A model generated the notes under the pieces. It ran no database searches, was not told where the DNA came from, and was given only the letters and a program-made list of their open reading frames with translations. This document shows positions 1-8,525 of a stretch of 64,000 nt of DNA, one piece after another. Source of the DNA: an uncultured Methanomassiliicoccales archaeon (GTDB lineage: Archaea; Thermoplasmatota; Thermoplasmata; Methanomassiliicoccales; Methanomethylophilaceae); NCBI GenBank assembly GCA_959597175.1, contig CAUFXM010000003.1:162980-226979 (forward strand), in the 5' to 3' direction. The translations under genes were made by a program, and so were the position numbers. Position 1 is the first letter of the stretch; each line of letters starts with the position of its first letter.

Positions 1-753
1 CCCCCCGAGACCATGGACCGCCTGATCTGGATATACCTACGCCAGATCCTCAAGCGCATGGATGTGGTCGTCACGCCTACCGCGTGCATCGGGGAGGAGC
101 TGAAGGCCCACGGGGCGAATTGCAGGAACCTCCTGGCGATACCGACCGGGGCGAAGACCGACGTGTTCCGTCCGGGCATCCCGTGCGACCAGATCCGCGA
201 GAGGTACGGACTCGCAGGGAAGAGGGTGGTGATCCACGTAGGCCGCATCTCCTACGAGAAGGAGATAGACATGGTCGTGAGGGCGATGAGGGACGTCGAC
301 GCGGTTCTCCTCGTGGTAGGGAAGGGTCCCGCGGCGGAGGACATAAGGAAGCTGGTCGGAGAGCTCGGCATGGAGGAGAAGGTCATCTTCACGGGTTTCG
401 TCCCCGACGAGGACCTCCCCGCATTCTACAACGCGGCCGACATAGCGGTCTCCGCCTCCAAGTTCGAGACCCAGGGGCTGTCGATCCTCGAGGCGATGGC
501 GTCGGGACGTACCGTGGCCTGCCGCAACGGGCGTGCGTTCACGGAGATAGTCCGCGACGGCGAGAACGGCTATCTCTTCGACGATGAGAAGGGATGCACG
601 GAGGCCATACTGAAGGCCCTGGACGCTCCTCCGGAGGTGAGGGAGGCATCGTACCGCACGGCGATCGAGAACTCCAGGGAGAGATCGATAGAGAGGTACA
701 TCCGGGCGTACGAGCTGGCGATCGAGACCAAGAAGGCGAGGTCGTCCAGATGA
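1..753 (+). CDS. GT4-family glycosyltransferase, 5' end cut by window edge
   Basis: The frame is open from base 1, so the true start lies upstream; 250 residues are visible. They form the C-terminal Rossmann half of a GT-B enzyme: a donor-binding strand around VGRISYEKE, a VVGKGP loop, and the EX7E signature in FETQGLSILE where GT4 enzymes hold the nucleotide-sugar. It probably transfers a hexose to a lipid or growing glycan at the inner face of the membrane. Its TGA stop overlaps the next ATG by four bases, so it heads a coupled operon with a membrane protein and a second GT4. Donor and acceptor cannot be read from the sequence. Confidence 0.85.
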   Translation, partial: PPETMDRLIWIYLRQILKRMDVVVTPTACIGEELKAHGANCRNLLAIPTGAKTDVFRPGIPCDQIRERYGLAGKRVVIHVGRISYEKEIDMVVRAMRDVDAVLLVVGKGPAAEDIRKLVGELGMEEKVIFTGFVPDEDLPAFYNAADIAVSASKFETQGLSILEAMASGRTVACRNGRAFTEIVRDGENGYLFDDEKGCTEAILKALDAPPEVREASYRTAIENSRERSIERYIRAYELAIETKKARSSR

Positions 754-1331
754 GCCTGGGCGACTGGCTGTTCGGCCTGTTCGACGGCCTCGGCGAGCCC
801 GGGGTTCTCCTGTGCATCCTCGTCCTGTTCTTCATAGACGCGGTCATATTCCCGACCCTGCCGGAGGTGTTCTTCCTCCTGGGGTTCGACCAGGATCCGA
901 CCTTGCTGTTCGGATGCGAGCTTCTGCTGGCAGCCATAATAGGGGAGCTGGCGGGCATCTTCCTGCTTTACTACATCGTGAAGCATGTGCGGGTCCCGGC
1001 AAGGATCGCCAGGATAGCCCAGAAGTACATCGATTTCCTCGTCGTGAGCGACGAGAGGATCATACTCATTAACAGGGTGGCCCCGATGATACCGTTCCTC
1101 GGCGCATTCATCGCGATAATAGACACCTGGCAGCCGAGGAGATGCGTGTTCTACATCGTCCTGGGCTGCGTGCTGAAGTACGGAATAATCATGCTGGCCA
1201 GCAGCTTCTTCTATGGTTACTTCGGAAGCGACACCGCCCAGACCGTGATGCTGGTGGTCATTGTCGCCGTCATCGTCATAAGCTTCGTCGCATCTTATGT
1301 GAAGAAGAAGAGGTCGGGGCTGAGCGAATGA
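750..1331 (+). CDS. DedA/VTT-like integral membrane protein
   Basis: A 193-residue protein with about five hydrophobic segments. The start is the ATG overlapping the upstream stop (ATGA); an upstream in-frame start would sit inside the previous gene. The middle resembles the VTT/DedA fold (a conserved Arg-containing stretch NRVAPMIPFLGAF followed by a helix). DedA proteins are implicated in lipid transport and membrane homeostasis. Lying between two GT4 glycosyltransferases in a three-gene overlapping operon, it may help handle a lipid-linked sugar carrier. The family call rests on pattern only. Confidence 0.6.
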   Translation: MSLGDWLFGLFDGLGEPGVLLCILVLFFIDAVIFPTLPEVFFLLGFDQDPTLLFGCELLLAAIIGELAGIFLLYYIVKHVRVPARIARIAQKYIDFLVVSDERIILINRVAPMIPFLGAFIAIIDTWQPRRCVFYIVLGCVLKYGIIMLASSFFYGYFGSDTAQTVMLVVIVAVIVISFVASYVKKKRSGLSE

Positions 1332-2398
1332 GGTTCGTCGACGTAAATCCGTTCTTCTACCCGCATCACGGCGGGATAGAGACCCGCATGCACGACACTG
1401 CGAGACTGCTGGCCGCCCGCGGCCACGACGTGACCGTCCTCACCGGAAGACTCCCCGGGACCGCCGAAGAGGAGATTTCGGAGTTCGGATACAGGGTGGT
1501 CCGTCTCAAATCCAGGCTCGTGAACGTGTACAATCCGCCGTTCATCTCCTCGGAGGGGGTTCTGGAGACGCTGGAGTCCCTCGACGCCGATGCCGTTAAC
1601 TACAACTACCGCTGGGCGCCGTCGTACAACAGGGACCTCAGGAGATATGACGGACGCAAGGTGTTCACATACCACAACATGTGGGGCGAGGGCACCGGGA
1701 TGCAGGCGAAGCTGTCCGAAATCAATGATAACGCCTTCAGGAGCACGCTTGAGACCTTCGACAGAATCGTCTGCGTCAGCGGCTATGTCAGGGACGACCT
1801 GGTCCGCAGGGGGATCCCCGAAAAAGAAACGGTCGTGATCCCCACCTGCATGGACCTGCCGGACCCCACCAGAGAACCGGAGGGGGACTTCATCCTGTCC
1901 CTGGGGAGACTGGTCGCGACGAAGGGCCTGGACGACCTGATCAGGGCGATGCCGGAGATCGACTGCAGGCTCGTGCTCTGCGGGAGGGGCCCGGAGGAGA
2001 AGCACCTGAGGAGACTGGTCTCGAAACTTGGACTGGACGGGAAGGTCGAGTTCAGAGGGTACGTATCCGAGGAGGAGAAGAACCGCCTGATGAACACCTG
2101 CAAGACGTTCGTCATGCCGTCCCTGTTCGAGTCCTTCGGCCTGGCCGCACTGGAGGTACTGGGTCACGGAAGGCCGCTTGTGTTCTCCGAGGTCAACGGT
2201 CTGCCCGAAACAGTGGGCGCGGGAGGAATAGGCGTCCCTCCCGAGAACCCGGAAGCGATTGCGGAAGCCGTCAACAGGATTCTTTCGGACGACGGACTCC
2301 GGAGGGATCTGTCAGGCAAGGCCCGCGCACAGGCGGAGACCTACACCTGGGACAGGTACATCGGGCTCTACGAGGACGTGCTCCTCGGCAGGCGCTGA
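1328..2398 (+). CDS. GT4-family glycosyltransferase
   Basis: A 356-residue GT-B fold enzyme starting at the ATG that overlaps the previous TGA. The N-terminal acceptor domain has the glycine-rich HHGGIETR motif (residues 13-20) typical of GT4 enzymes. The C-terminal donor domain has SLGRLVATKG (191-200), LCGRGP, and the EX7E pair E268/E276 in LFESFGLAALE. It likely adds a sugar from a nucleotide donor to a lipid-linked or surface glycan. It ends directly against a convergent ACT-domain gene. The specific sugar is not predictable. Confidence 0.85.
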   Translation: MRFVDVNPFFYPHHGGIETRMHDTARLLAARGHDVTVLTGRLPGTAEEEISEFGYRVVRLKSRLVNVYNPPFISSEGVLETLESLDADAVNYNYRWAPSYNRDLRRYDGRKVFTYHNMWGEGTGMQAKLSEINDNAFRSTLETFDRIVCVSGYVRDDLVRRGIPEKETVVIPTCMDLPDPTREPEGDFILSLGRLVATKGLDDLIRAMPEIDCRLVLCGRGPEEKHLRRLVSKLGLDGKVEFRGYVSEEEKNRLMNTCKTFVMPSLFESFGLAALEVLGHGRPLVFSEVNGLPETVGAGGIGVPPENPEAIAEAVNRILSDDGLRRDLSGKARAQAETYTWDRYIGLYEDVLLGRR

Positions 2399-2761
2399 TC
2401 AGAGGGCGTTCAGGGCCTTGACATAGTGCTCGGGCTTGCTCCTCTCTATGAGCTCCTCGACCTGGTCGGAACCTCCGACGACGCCGACGTTACCGTTGGA
2501 CGTGGAGAGCAGAGCGTAAGCGGACTGCCCGGATTCGGGTATCAGGACCGCCTCGTAGACGTCCTGGAGATTCTGGAGCCTCCCGATCGCCGTCTGGGCA
2601 GCATCGTGGCTGATGACGGAGAGGACCATCCTGGACTTACCCGGAAGCTCGCACTTCCCGACGACGATCGTCTCGACGTTGATCTTGTTGCGGGTAAACT
2701 CACCCATGACCCTCTGCATGACACCGAATTCGTTCTTGACGATGAGTGAGATAACGTGCAT
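2399..2761 (-). CDS. Stand-alone ACT-domain protein, IlvN/IlvH-like
   Basis: A 120-residue protein. The first 70 residues resemble the ACT domain of the acetolactate synthase regulatory subunit (MHVISLIVKNEFGVMQRV, then GKSRM). The following ~50 residues do not resemble the usual IlvN C-terminal domain, and the whole is shorter than a normal IlvN (about 160). The ATG at 2761 follows GGTGG; a TTG at 2788 would add nine residues without support. No ilvB or ilvC is nearby, so it may be an orphan amino-acid-sensing regulator. It abuts the GT4 gene convergently. Confidence 0.6.
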   Translation of the reverse strand: MHVISLIVKNEFGVMQRVMGEFTRNKINVETIVVGKCELPGKSRMVLSVISHDAAQTAIGRLQNLQDVYEAVLIPESGQSAYALLSTSNGNVGVVGGSDQVEELIERSKPEHYVKALNAL

Positions 2762-2826
2762 GGTTCCACCGACCCGTGATGGAGGCAATTTATATTAGAT
2801 AGTAATGTCTCGAAGCGGTCTGTACC

Positions 2827-3792
2827 ATGTCGGACGGAAGTTCTGTCTCAACGCCGGGTGGGAACCCATCGGTCAGCTGTGCCGGTAACAGTCCCGATTG
2901 GGGGATGCCCGTCATGGAGATCGCCGTCGGGATATGCGCGTACAACGAGGAACAGACCATCGAGAGGAGCATCCGTTCGATCTACTCACAGCGGACCCCC
3001 GGCATACTCGTGAAGGAGGTCCTGGTCGTGTCAAGCGGAAGCACGGACGGCACGGACGACATCGTCAGGTCCCTGGCCAAGGAATACGACAACATAGTGT
3101 TCCTGCCTCAGACCGAGCGCGAGGGGAAGAACTCCGCGATCAACATGTACCTGGACAATAAGACGACCGAGATCGTCGTCATGCTGAACGCCGACAACAT
3201 ATTCGCCTCGGAGGACTCGCTCTTCAATCTCGTGGAACCCTTCCGCGATCCGAAGGTGGGGATGGTGGGCGGCCACCCCATACCGACCAACGATCCCAAC
3301 ACGAACGTGGGGTTCGCCAGCCACATGCTCTGGGCCATGCATCACAACCTCGCCCTGATCTATCCGAAGATCGGGGAGCTCGTGGCGTTCAGGGACATAG
3401 GCACCCGCCTGCCGACCGACCTCCAATCGGACGAGGACATCATACGCATGCGCCTGGAGGAGTCTGGGTACAGCTGCGTCTACGCACCCGGGGCCACGAT
3501 CTACAACAGGGGCCCGGAGACCGAGGAGGACTTCCTCAAACAGAGGATCAGGGTCAACATCGGCGAATGCACCATGAAGGACATCTACGGATACGACATC
3601 CCGTCCTGGAACAAATGGTACCTTCTGAAGACCATGATAGGCACGATCCGCGACCTGGGCTTCCATCCGGTGAAGATGACCTACATGATCAGCCTGGAGC
3701 TCAAGTCCCGTCGCATAGCCAAGAGGCACGTGAAGAACGGCGGCGAGAAGATGAGCGTGTGGGAGCCGGTCCGCAGCACCAAGAAGGTCTGA
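2827..3792 (+). CDS. GT2-family glycosyltransferase
   Basis: A 321-residue GT-A fold enzyme. Motifs: VGICAYNEE near residue 34 (nucleotide binding), SSGSTDGT, and LNADN in the DXD position. A hydrophobic C-terminal stretch may associate with the membrane. The first 29 residues are polar and low complexity, so the ATG at 2914 (MEIAVG) is a possible later start. A TATA-like TTTATATT at 2789-2796 lies about 30 nt before the chosen ATG and may be shared with the divergent ACT gene. It lies in the glycan cluster; the substrate is unknown. Confidence 0.8.
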   Translation: MSDGSSVSTPGGNPSVSCAGNSPDWGMPVMEIAVGICAYNEEQTIERSIRSIYSQRTPGILVKEVLVVSSGSTDGTDDIVRSLAKEYDNIVFLPQTEREGKNSAINMYLDNKTTEIVVMLNADNIFASEDSLFNLVEPFRDPKVGMVGGHPIPTNDPNTNVGFASHMLWAMHHNLALIYPKIGELVAFRDIGTRLPTDLQSDEDIIRMRLEESGYSCVYAPGATIYNRGPETEEDFLKQRIRVNIGECTMKDIYGYDIPSWNKWYLLKTMIGTIRDLGFHPVKMTYMISLELKSRRIAKRHVKNGGEKMSVWEPVRSTKKV

Positions 3793-3793
3793 A

Positions 3794-4822
3794 TCAGACC
3801 CTGCGCCCGCCGTCCAGAACCTCCCCCGGTGTCACTACCGTCCCGTCCGCCAGCACGGCGTTGGAGACCTTCGCGCCCTCCCCTATCCTGCAGCCGGCAC
3901 CGAGGATGCTGTCTACGACCTTCGCGCCTTCGACCACACACCCGTCCATCACCAGCGCACGGTCGAGGTCCGAGCCACGGACCGAGGACCCGGCCAGCAC
4001 CACGGAGTCCCTGACACTCGAGTCCTTGACGGAGGCGCCCTCTCCCATGAAGAACCTGCCCTCCACTTCCGACCCCTGGACATCCCATTCGACATCCCCG
4101 AACTCCGACTCCGCAACCGCCAGGTTGGCGCCGAGCAGGTCGTGGGGCCTGCCGACGTCCATCCATATCCCGCTCACCTGATAGCCCTGGACCCTGTACC
4201 CGTCCGCCATCAGACGCGGGACGAGGTCTTTGGAGAAATCGAAGAACTCCCCCTTCGGGACATAGTCCAGAACCGAGCGGTTGATGACGTACACCCCGGC
4301 GTTGATGAGGTTGGAGAAGACCTCTTCGGGCTTCGGCTTCTCCTTGAACTCCGTTATCCTGCCGTCGTCCATGACCCTGGCGATGCCGAACTCGCAGGGG
4401 TTCTCCACAGGGGTGAGCGATATCGTCACCGACGCTCCGCTTTCCATGTGCTCGGAAATCTCAGCGGCCACGTCTATGGACGCGAACACGTCGCCGTTGG
4501 CCGCCACGAAGACGTCGTCCAGACGGTCCTCGACCAGCTTCATCGCACCGCCGGTTCCGAGCGGCTCGTCCTCGTAGGAGTACACTATGCTCATGCCCAG
4601 GTCCGAGCCGTCGCCTATCGCGTCGCGCATCTGCTCGGACTTGTAGCCGCACGCCAGGATGACCTCCTCTATGCCGGCCCTCGCCAGGGACCTCAGCAGG
4701 TACCACAGGCAGGGCCTCCCGGCGACCGGCAGTATGATCTTCGGCCTGGTCTCGGTGAGAGGGAGGAGCCTGGTGCCCTTCCCTCCGACCATCACGACGG
4801 CCTGCCTTACCTTCCCATCCAT
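3794..4822 (-). CDS. Sugar-1-phosphate nucleotidyltransferase with left-handed beta-helix tail
   Basis: A 342-residue protein. The N-terminal nucleotidyltransferase domain has the signature MVGGKGTRLLPLT and TRPKIILPVAG, the NGDVF metal site and EFKEKP. The last ~110 residues are hexapeptide-like repeats of a left-handed beta helix. It should make an NDP-sugar such as GDP-mannose or dTDP/UDP-glucose; the family does not fix the base. GGAGATG sits 8 nt before the ATG. It lies 4 nt downstream of the DUF89 gene, likely co-transcribed, and would supply donors to the glycosyltransferases on both sides. Confidence 0.85.
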   Translation of the reverse strand: MDGKVRQAVVMVGGKGTRLLPLTETRPKIILPVAGRPCLWYLLRSLARAGIEEVILACGYKSEQMRDAIGDGSDLGMSIVYSYEDEPLGTGGAMKLVEDRLDDVFVAANGDVFASIDVAAEISEHMESGASVTISLTPVENPCEFGIARVMDDGRITEFKEKPKPEEVFSNLINAGVYVINRSVLDYVPKGEFFDFSKDLVPRLMADGYRVQGYQVSGIWMDVGRPHDLLGANLAVAESEFGDVEWDVQGSEVEGRFFMGEGASVKDSSVRDSVVLAGSSVRGSDLDRALVMDGCVVEGAKVVDSILGAGCRIGEGAKVSNAVLADGTVVTPGEVLDGGRRV

Positions 4823-4826
4823 GTCG

Positions 4827-5708
4827 TCATCTCCTGTCGGGCCTAACCACCCTCAACACGTTTATGTCCATCGGCACCCCGAGGGCCGTCGCCACCGGCG
4901 CGCACTTGGTGCGCAGTATGTGGGCTATCGGCACGTCCAGGCGCCTGTCCGATGTTGCCTCGTAGTTCGCCATGCCTTTGGCGATAATCAGCCCGCATCC
5001 GCTGATCTCCTCCGAAAGGTCCGGAGGGATGTCGTCCCAATCTATCCCTATGTAGAACTTCCCAGTGGTCAGGATGGCGTCCAGTTCCCTGTCCAACCCT
5101 ATGCGGACGGCGTCCTCGTAGGTCACGTCGTTGAGGATCGGCGCTCCGCGGACGACCCCTACGACCCTCTTCCCGGTTCCCCTGAGATAGCGGATCAGGA
5201 CCTTGTCCAGCTGCGACTCCCCGCAGTTGTCGAACATGTACACCACGCCCGGGACTTCGTCGAGGATGCCGCGCAGCTCGTCGGTGCCGTCCGAGCCCAG
5301 GCCCTGGGCCATCATTCCGTCGAAAACCGCCATGAACTCGTCGGGATCGCTTATTGCCGACCCCGCGCCGAAATCCATTATGTTGCCCACAACCGCCGCC
5401 ATGACGGCGGCCCTCAGGGGATCGTCGGAACGGCGGACGGCATCGTCGAGGACGTCCACATAGCGCTCCGCGACCTGGTCTGCCCGGACCTTCATCTCCC
5501 TGTACGGATCGTCGGATCCGACGGCATCGTAGGCCCTGCGATGGACCTCTGTGGCGATCCCCACCGACTCCCTGCCACTATCCATGTTCTCGGCGAGAGC
5601 CGTGACGGCGGCCTTCACCGCGTCGAACTCGCGCCCGTTTCCGACCAACCCGGACTGGAAGAGGACGCGCCTCATAAGGCAGGGAGCGCAGTCAGCGGTG
5701 AACCTCAT
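4827..5708 (-). CDS. DUF89/ARMT1-like metal-dependent phosphatase
   Basis: A 293-residue protein. It begins with the DUF89 pattern of cysteines (CAPCLMRR) and carries the family motifs DNCGES and IIAKGMANYEAT, which line the metal and phosphate site. DUF89 proteins are proposed damage-control phosphatases acting on sugar phosphates and other reactive phospho-metabolites, which fits a location four bases upstream of a sugar nucleotidyltransferase. The ATG at 5708 has GGAG 8 nt upstream; a GTG at 5714 is too close to that site. Confidence 0.8.
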   Translation of the reverse strand: MRFTADCAPCLMRRVLFQSGLVGNGREFDAVKAAVTALAENMDSGRESVGIATEVHRRAYDAVGSDDPYREMKVRADQVAERYVDVLDDAVRRSDDPLRAAVMAAVVGNIMDFGAGSAISDPDEFMAVFDGMMAQGLGSDGTDELRGILDEVPGVVYMFDNCGESQLDKVLIRYLRGTGKRVVGVVRGAPILNDVTYEDAVRIGLDRELDAILTTGKFYIGIDWDDIPPDLSEEISGCGLIIAKGMANYEATSDRRLDVPIAHILRTKCAPVATALGVPMDINVLRVVRPDRR

Positions 5709-5760
5709 GCGCACAACTCCATAGAAACCACCCCGCGGAAGCGCCGCGGCCCGCGTTTTG

Positions 5761-5784
5761 AACGTGTGGGGTTTCCCCCACGTT
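5761..5784 (-). terminator. Hairpin terminator of the EF-1beta operon
   Basis: AACGTG plus GGGG pairs with CCCC plus CACGTT around a TTT loop with one bulged base. It lies 11 nt past the EF-1beta stop, between that gene and the DUF89 gene. Confidence 0.5.
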
Positions 5785-5794
5785 TATCGCGATC

Positions 5795-6064
5795 TCAGAC
5801 GACGGTGTTCGATACGCACTCGACGTTCTCGATTCCGGGGATGGACTGGAGGGCCTGCTCGAGCTTGCCCCCGACCTCCTCGTCGGCATCGTCGATGAGG
5901 AATCCCGCGTTGACCTTCATGAGTCCGAAGGCGACGGGGAGGATCTTCGTCTCCAGGAGCTTGACCCCCTCGGGGAGGACTCCTGAGAGCTGGCTGATGA
6001 CGTTGTCGAGATCGACCTCCGTGCTCTCGGGCATGAGGTCGTAGGCTGCGGCGATCTGTCCCAT
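5795..6064 (-). CDS. ef1b: Translation elongation factor aEF-1beta
   Basis: An 89-residue protein, the normal length for the archaeal factor, which exchanges GDP for GTP on EF-1alpha. Matching features are the N-terminal AYDLMPEST stretch, the ILPVAFGL motif and the C-terminal acidic region ending in NTVV. The ATG at 6064 is the expected family start; longer readings run through the upstream gene in another frame. It lies 10 nt downstream of a zinc-ribbon gene, an arrangement known in other archaea, and a hairpin terminator follows. Confidence 0.92.
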   Translation of the reverse strand: MGQIAAAYDLMPESTEVDLDNVISQLSGVLPEGVKLLETKILPVAFGLMKVNAGFLIDDADEEVGGKLEQALQSIPGIENVECVSNTVV

Positions 6065-6074
6065 TCGAAACACC

Positions 6075-6242
6075 TCACGGTCCGATGAATCCGCATTTCT
6101 TGCACTCGTACGAAACGCCCTGGTCGCGGCACTGGTCGCACCTTCCGATCTCGTACTCACCGCAGCGGGGGCACTTGAAGAAGGTGTTTCCCTTGCCAAC
6201 CAGTCTCTTTCCACAGGAAGAGCATATTTTATCGGCTGCCAT
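6075..6242 (-). CDS. Small zinc-ribbon protein, HVO_2753 type
   Basis: A 55-residue protein with eight cysteines in four CxxC pairs (CSSC, CPRC, CDQC, CKKC) ending in CGFIGP. This matches the small archaeal two-zinc-finger family represented by Haloferax HVO_2753, usually encoded beside aEF-1beta and thought to bind nucleic acid or ribosomes. The ATG lies about 20 nt from a clear TATA box. It is the first gene of a two-gene operon with EF-1beta. Confidence 0.88.
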   Translation of the reverse strand: MAADKICSSCGKRLVGKGNTFFKCPRCGEYEIGRCDQCRDQGVSYECKKCGFIGP

Positions 6243-6261
6243 GAGCACGCGATTAGGTTCT

Positions 6262-6273
6262 TTATATTTAAAG
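6262..6273 (-). promoter_or_regulatory. TATA box for the zinc-ribbon/EF-1beta operon
   Basis: The minus strand reads TTTAAATATAAA, a strong archaeal box A. Transcription would begin about 25 nt on, just before or at the ATG at 6242, giving a very short leader. Confidence 0.65.
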
Positions 6274-6290
6274 GGGAACGTCGCGATGCA

Positions 6291-7061
6291 TCACTTGCGC
6301 TCGGACGGATACATCTCGTAGTAGTCCACGCCGTAGAGCTTCGCTATGAGCTTGGCGGTGAACTTCCCGAAGCCCCACAGCTGGTGGAACGTCATGATCG
6401 GGACCTTCGGGTTCAGATGGGACTCTCCCTCTGCGCGGGTGCCGAAGTCGTACCTGTGGTAGCGGATGTCCAGCTTCCTGTCCGAGTACTTTAGGAGGTC
6501 CATCAGGACCTTCCATCCGCGGAGCTCCATGCTGTCCCAGTTCTCCTGGATGACCGGCCTGAAGACGTCGCAGCGGACCGCGAACAGACCGCTCATCATG
6601 TCCTTGGTGGTCTGCTTGCCATGGATCTTGAAGAACACTTTGCAGAACAGCTCCACCGCCTCCGACCCCAGCGCCCTCTTGAGTCCCATGGACATCCTGC
6701 TTGTCCTCCACCCCACGCAGAGGTCGGCCCCGGCGTCCATCTGCTCGATCAGTCCGCCCAGCGCGGACACTGGGTGCTGGAAGTCGCAGTCCATGCACAT
6801 TGCGTAGTCGGTGTTGGCGATCTCGAACCCCTGGAGCACCGATGCGCCCAGCCCCCTGGCGTTCGGGTCGCGGACGTAGAACGTGAGCAGAGGGTCGTTG
6901 AGCGCCTCAGCCTCCTCCCTCGTGCGGTCGGTGGAGTTGTCGTCCATGAACAGGATCCTGTAGTCGGGGTACGCCTCGCGTATAGCACGGGCTATGTTGG
7001 CGACGTTCTTCTCTTCATTGTAGGTGGGGATAACAATGGTGACTGTTCCTGCCATGCTCAT
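6291..7061 (-). CDS. Polyprenol-phosphate mannosyltransferase-like GT2 enzyme
   Basis: A DPM1-like GT2 protein of about 256 residues. It has IVIPTYNEEKN near the start, MDDNSTDRT, the metal site MDCDFQHP and the FKIHGKQTTKDMMSG region typical of dolichol-phosphate mannose/glucose synthases. It lacks the C-terminal membrane segments of larger homologues, like the soluble eukaryotic DPM1. It probably charges a polyprenyl phosphate with a hexose for protein or surface glycosylation. ATG codons at 7061 and 7055 are both possible; a TATA-like TTTATAAG at 7100-7107 favours a short leader. Confidence 0.85.
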   Translation of the reverse strand: MSMAGTVTIVIPTYNEEKNVANIARAIREAYPDYRILFMDDNSTDRTREEAEALNDPLLTFYVRDPNARGLGASVLQGFEIANTDYAMCMDCDFQHPVSALGGLIEQMDAGADLCVGWRTSRMSMGLKRALGSEAVELFCKVFFKIHGKQTTKDMMSGLFAVRCDVFRPVIQENWDSMELRGWKVLMDLLKYSDRKLDIRYHRYDFGTRAEGESHLNPKVPIMTFHQLWGFGKFTAKLIAKLYGVDYYEMYPSERK

Positions 7062-7175
7062 GCCTCGGACTGCTCTTACCGACACACCATCTTGAGCTGC
7101 TTATAAAACGTTCTCCCTGCGGACGCGTCAGACCATATTATCTACCAACAGCGTCATTGCCGCACAGGTGCACCA

Positions 7176-8525
7176 ATGAAGATGTTCGGCACGAACGGCG
7201 TACGCGGAATTGCCAACGGATACCTAAGCTGCGAGCTGGCCCTGCAGATGGGGAGGAGCATAGGGGTCGTCCTTGGTCCGAGGGTGGCCGTGGCCACCGA
7301 CACCCGCGTCTCGTCCCCGATGGTGAGGGACGCCCTGCGCGCAGGGCTCATGTCCGTCGGCGCCGACGTCCTCGACCTGGGCATGGTCCCCACGCCGGCT
7401 CTGCAGCACTACGTCCGCACCCGCCGCGATGTGACCGGGGGCGTGATGGTCACCGCCTCCCATAACCCCCCGGAATACAACGGGATCAAGTGCATCTCCG
7501 GCGACGGCACCGAATGCTCCCGTGAGGAGGAGTCCCGCATCGAGGACCTTTACGAGACGGACATCCCCACCGTCACATGGGACCGCATCGGCCATGTGTC
7601 CGACGTTTCCGGGGCGGGCGAGGACTACGTGGATTCGATAGTGTCGAAGGTGGACGCGGAAGCCGTCAGGAAGGCGAGACTCACAGTGTGCCTCGACTGC
7701 GCCAACGGCGCATCCGTGAACACCACCCCTTTGCTGATGAGGAGGCTGGGCGTCAGAGCGATAACCCTGAACGGAAACCCCCAGGGGGAGTTCCCCGGAC
7801 ACCCCAGCGAACCCACCGAGGACAACCTGGCTGAGCTCAAGAGGATGGTCCTGGACACAGGCGCCGACCTGGGGATAGCCCACGACGGCGACGCGGACAG
7901 ATGCGTCTTCGTCGCCGGGGACGGCCGCTACGTCAGCGGCGACGTCGCCTTGGCGATCCTTGGACGCTACATGCTCCGCAGGAACGGAGGGGGAGAGGTC
8001 GTCGTCACCGTTGCCACATCCAAGGTCGTGGAGGATGCGGCGACATCCGCCGGGGGATCCGTGGCTTACACCGCGGTGGGGTCCCCGATAGTGGCGCGCA
8101 GGATGATCGCCGACGGCGGAGTATTCGGAGGCGAGGAGAACGGGGGCCTGATCTTCGCCGACCACCAGTACTGCCGCGACGGAGCCATGGGTGCGGCCAG
8201 GATGCTTGAGTGCATAGTGTCCGACGGCCCGCTGGCGACGCAGATGGACTCCCTCCCCCGGTACCGCACGGTGAAACTGCAGGTTGCGTGCCCCGACGAC
8301 AGGAAGACGGAGGTCACCGAGATCATCGCCGCCGCCCATGTCGGCGAGGATGTGAACCGCACCGACGGACTGAGGATCGACTACGAGGACGGGTGGGTCC
8401 TTCTCCGTCCGTCCGGGACCGAGCCGAAGTTCAGGATATACTCGGAGTCGAAGGACCCCAATACCGCGGAGAGGCGTGCTTCGGAATTCGCGGACGAGTT
8501 CGAAAAGGCCCTCGGGGATCAGTGA
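7176..8525 (+). CDS. glmM: Phosphoglucosamine/phosphomannomutase
   Basis: A 449-residue alpha-D-phosphohexomutase. The phospho-serine loop is TASHNPP (Ser95), the metal loop DGDADR, the sugar-binding loop GGEENGG and the phosphate-binding C-terminal motif RPSGTEPKFR; all are intact. It interconverts 6-phospho and 1-phospho forms of glucosamine or mannose for NDP-sugar synthesis. A TATA-like element near 7134-7141 lies about 35 nt before the ATG. The 3' end overlaps the convergent isomerase gene by seven bases. Whether it prefers glucosamine or mannose cannot be told. Confidence 0.9.
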   Translation: MKMFGTNGVRGIANGYLSCELALQMGRSIGVVLGPRVAVATDTRVSSPMVRDALRAGLMSVGADVLDLGMVPTPALQHYVRTRRDVTGGVMVTASHNPPEYNGIKCISGDGTECSREEESRIEDLYETDIPTVTWDRIGHVSDVSGAGEDYVDSIVSKVDAEAVRKARLTVCLDCANGASVNTTPLLMRRLGVRAITLNGNPQGEFPGHPSEPTEDNLAELKRMVLDTGADLGIAHDGDADRCVFVAGDGRYVSGDVALAILGRYMLRRNGGGEVVVTVATSKVVEDAATSAGGSVAYTAVGSPIVARRMIADGGVFGGEENGGLIFADHQYCRDGAMGAARMLECIVSDGPLATQMDSLPRYRTVKLQVACPDDRKTEVTEIIAAAHVGEDVNRTDGLRIDYEDGWVLLRPSGTEPKFRIYSESKDPNTAERRASEFADEFEKALGDQ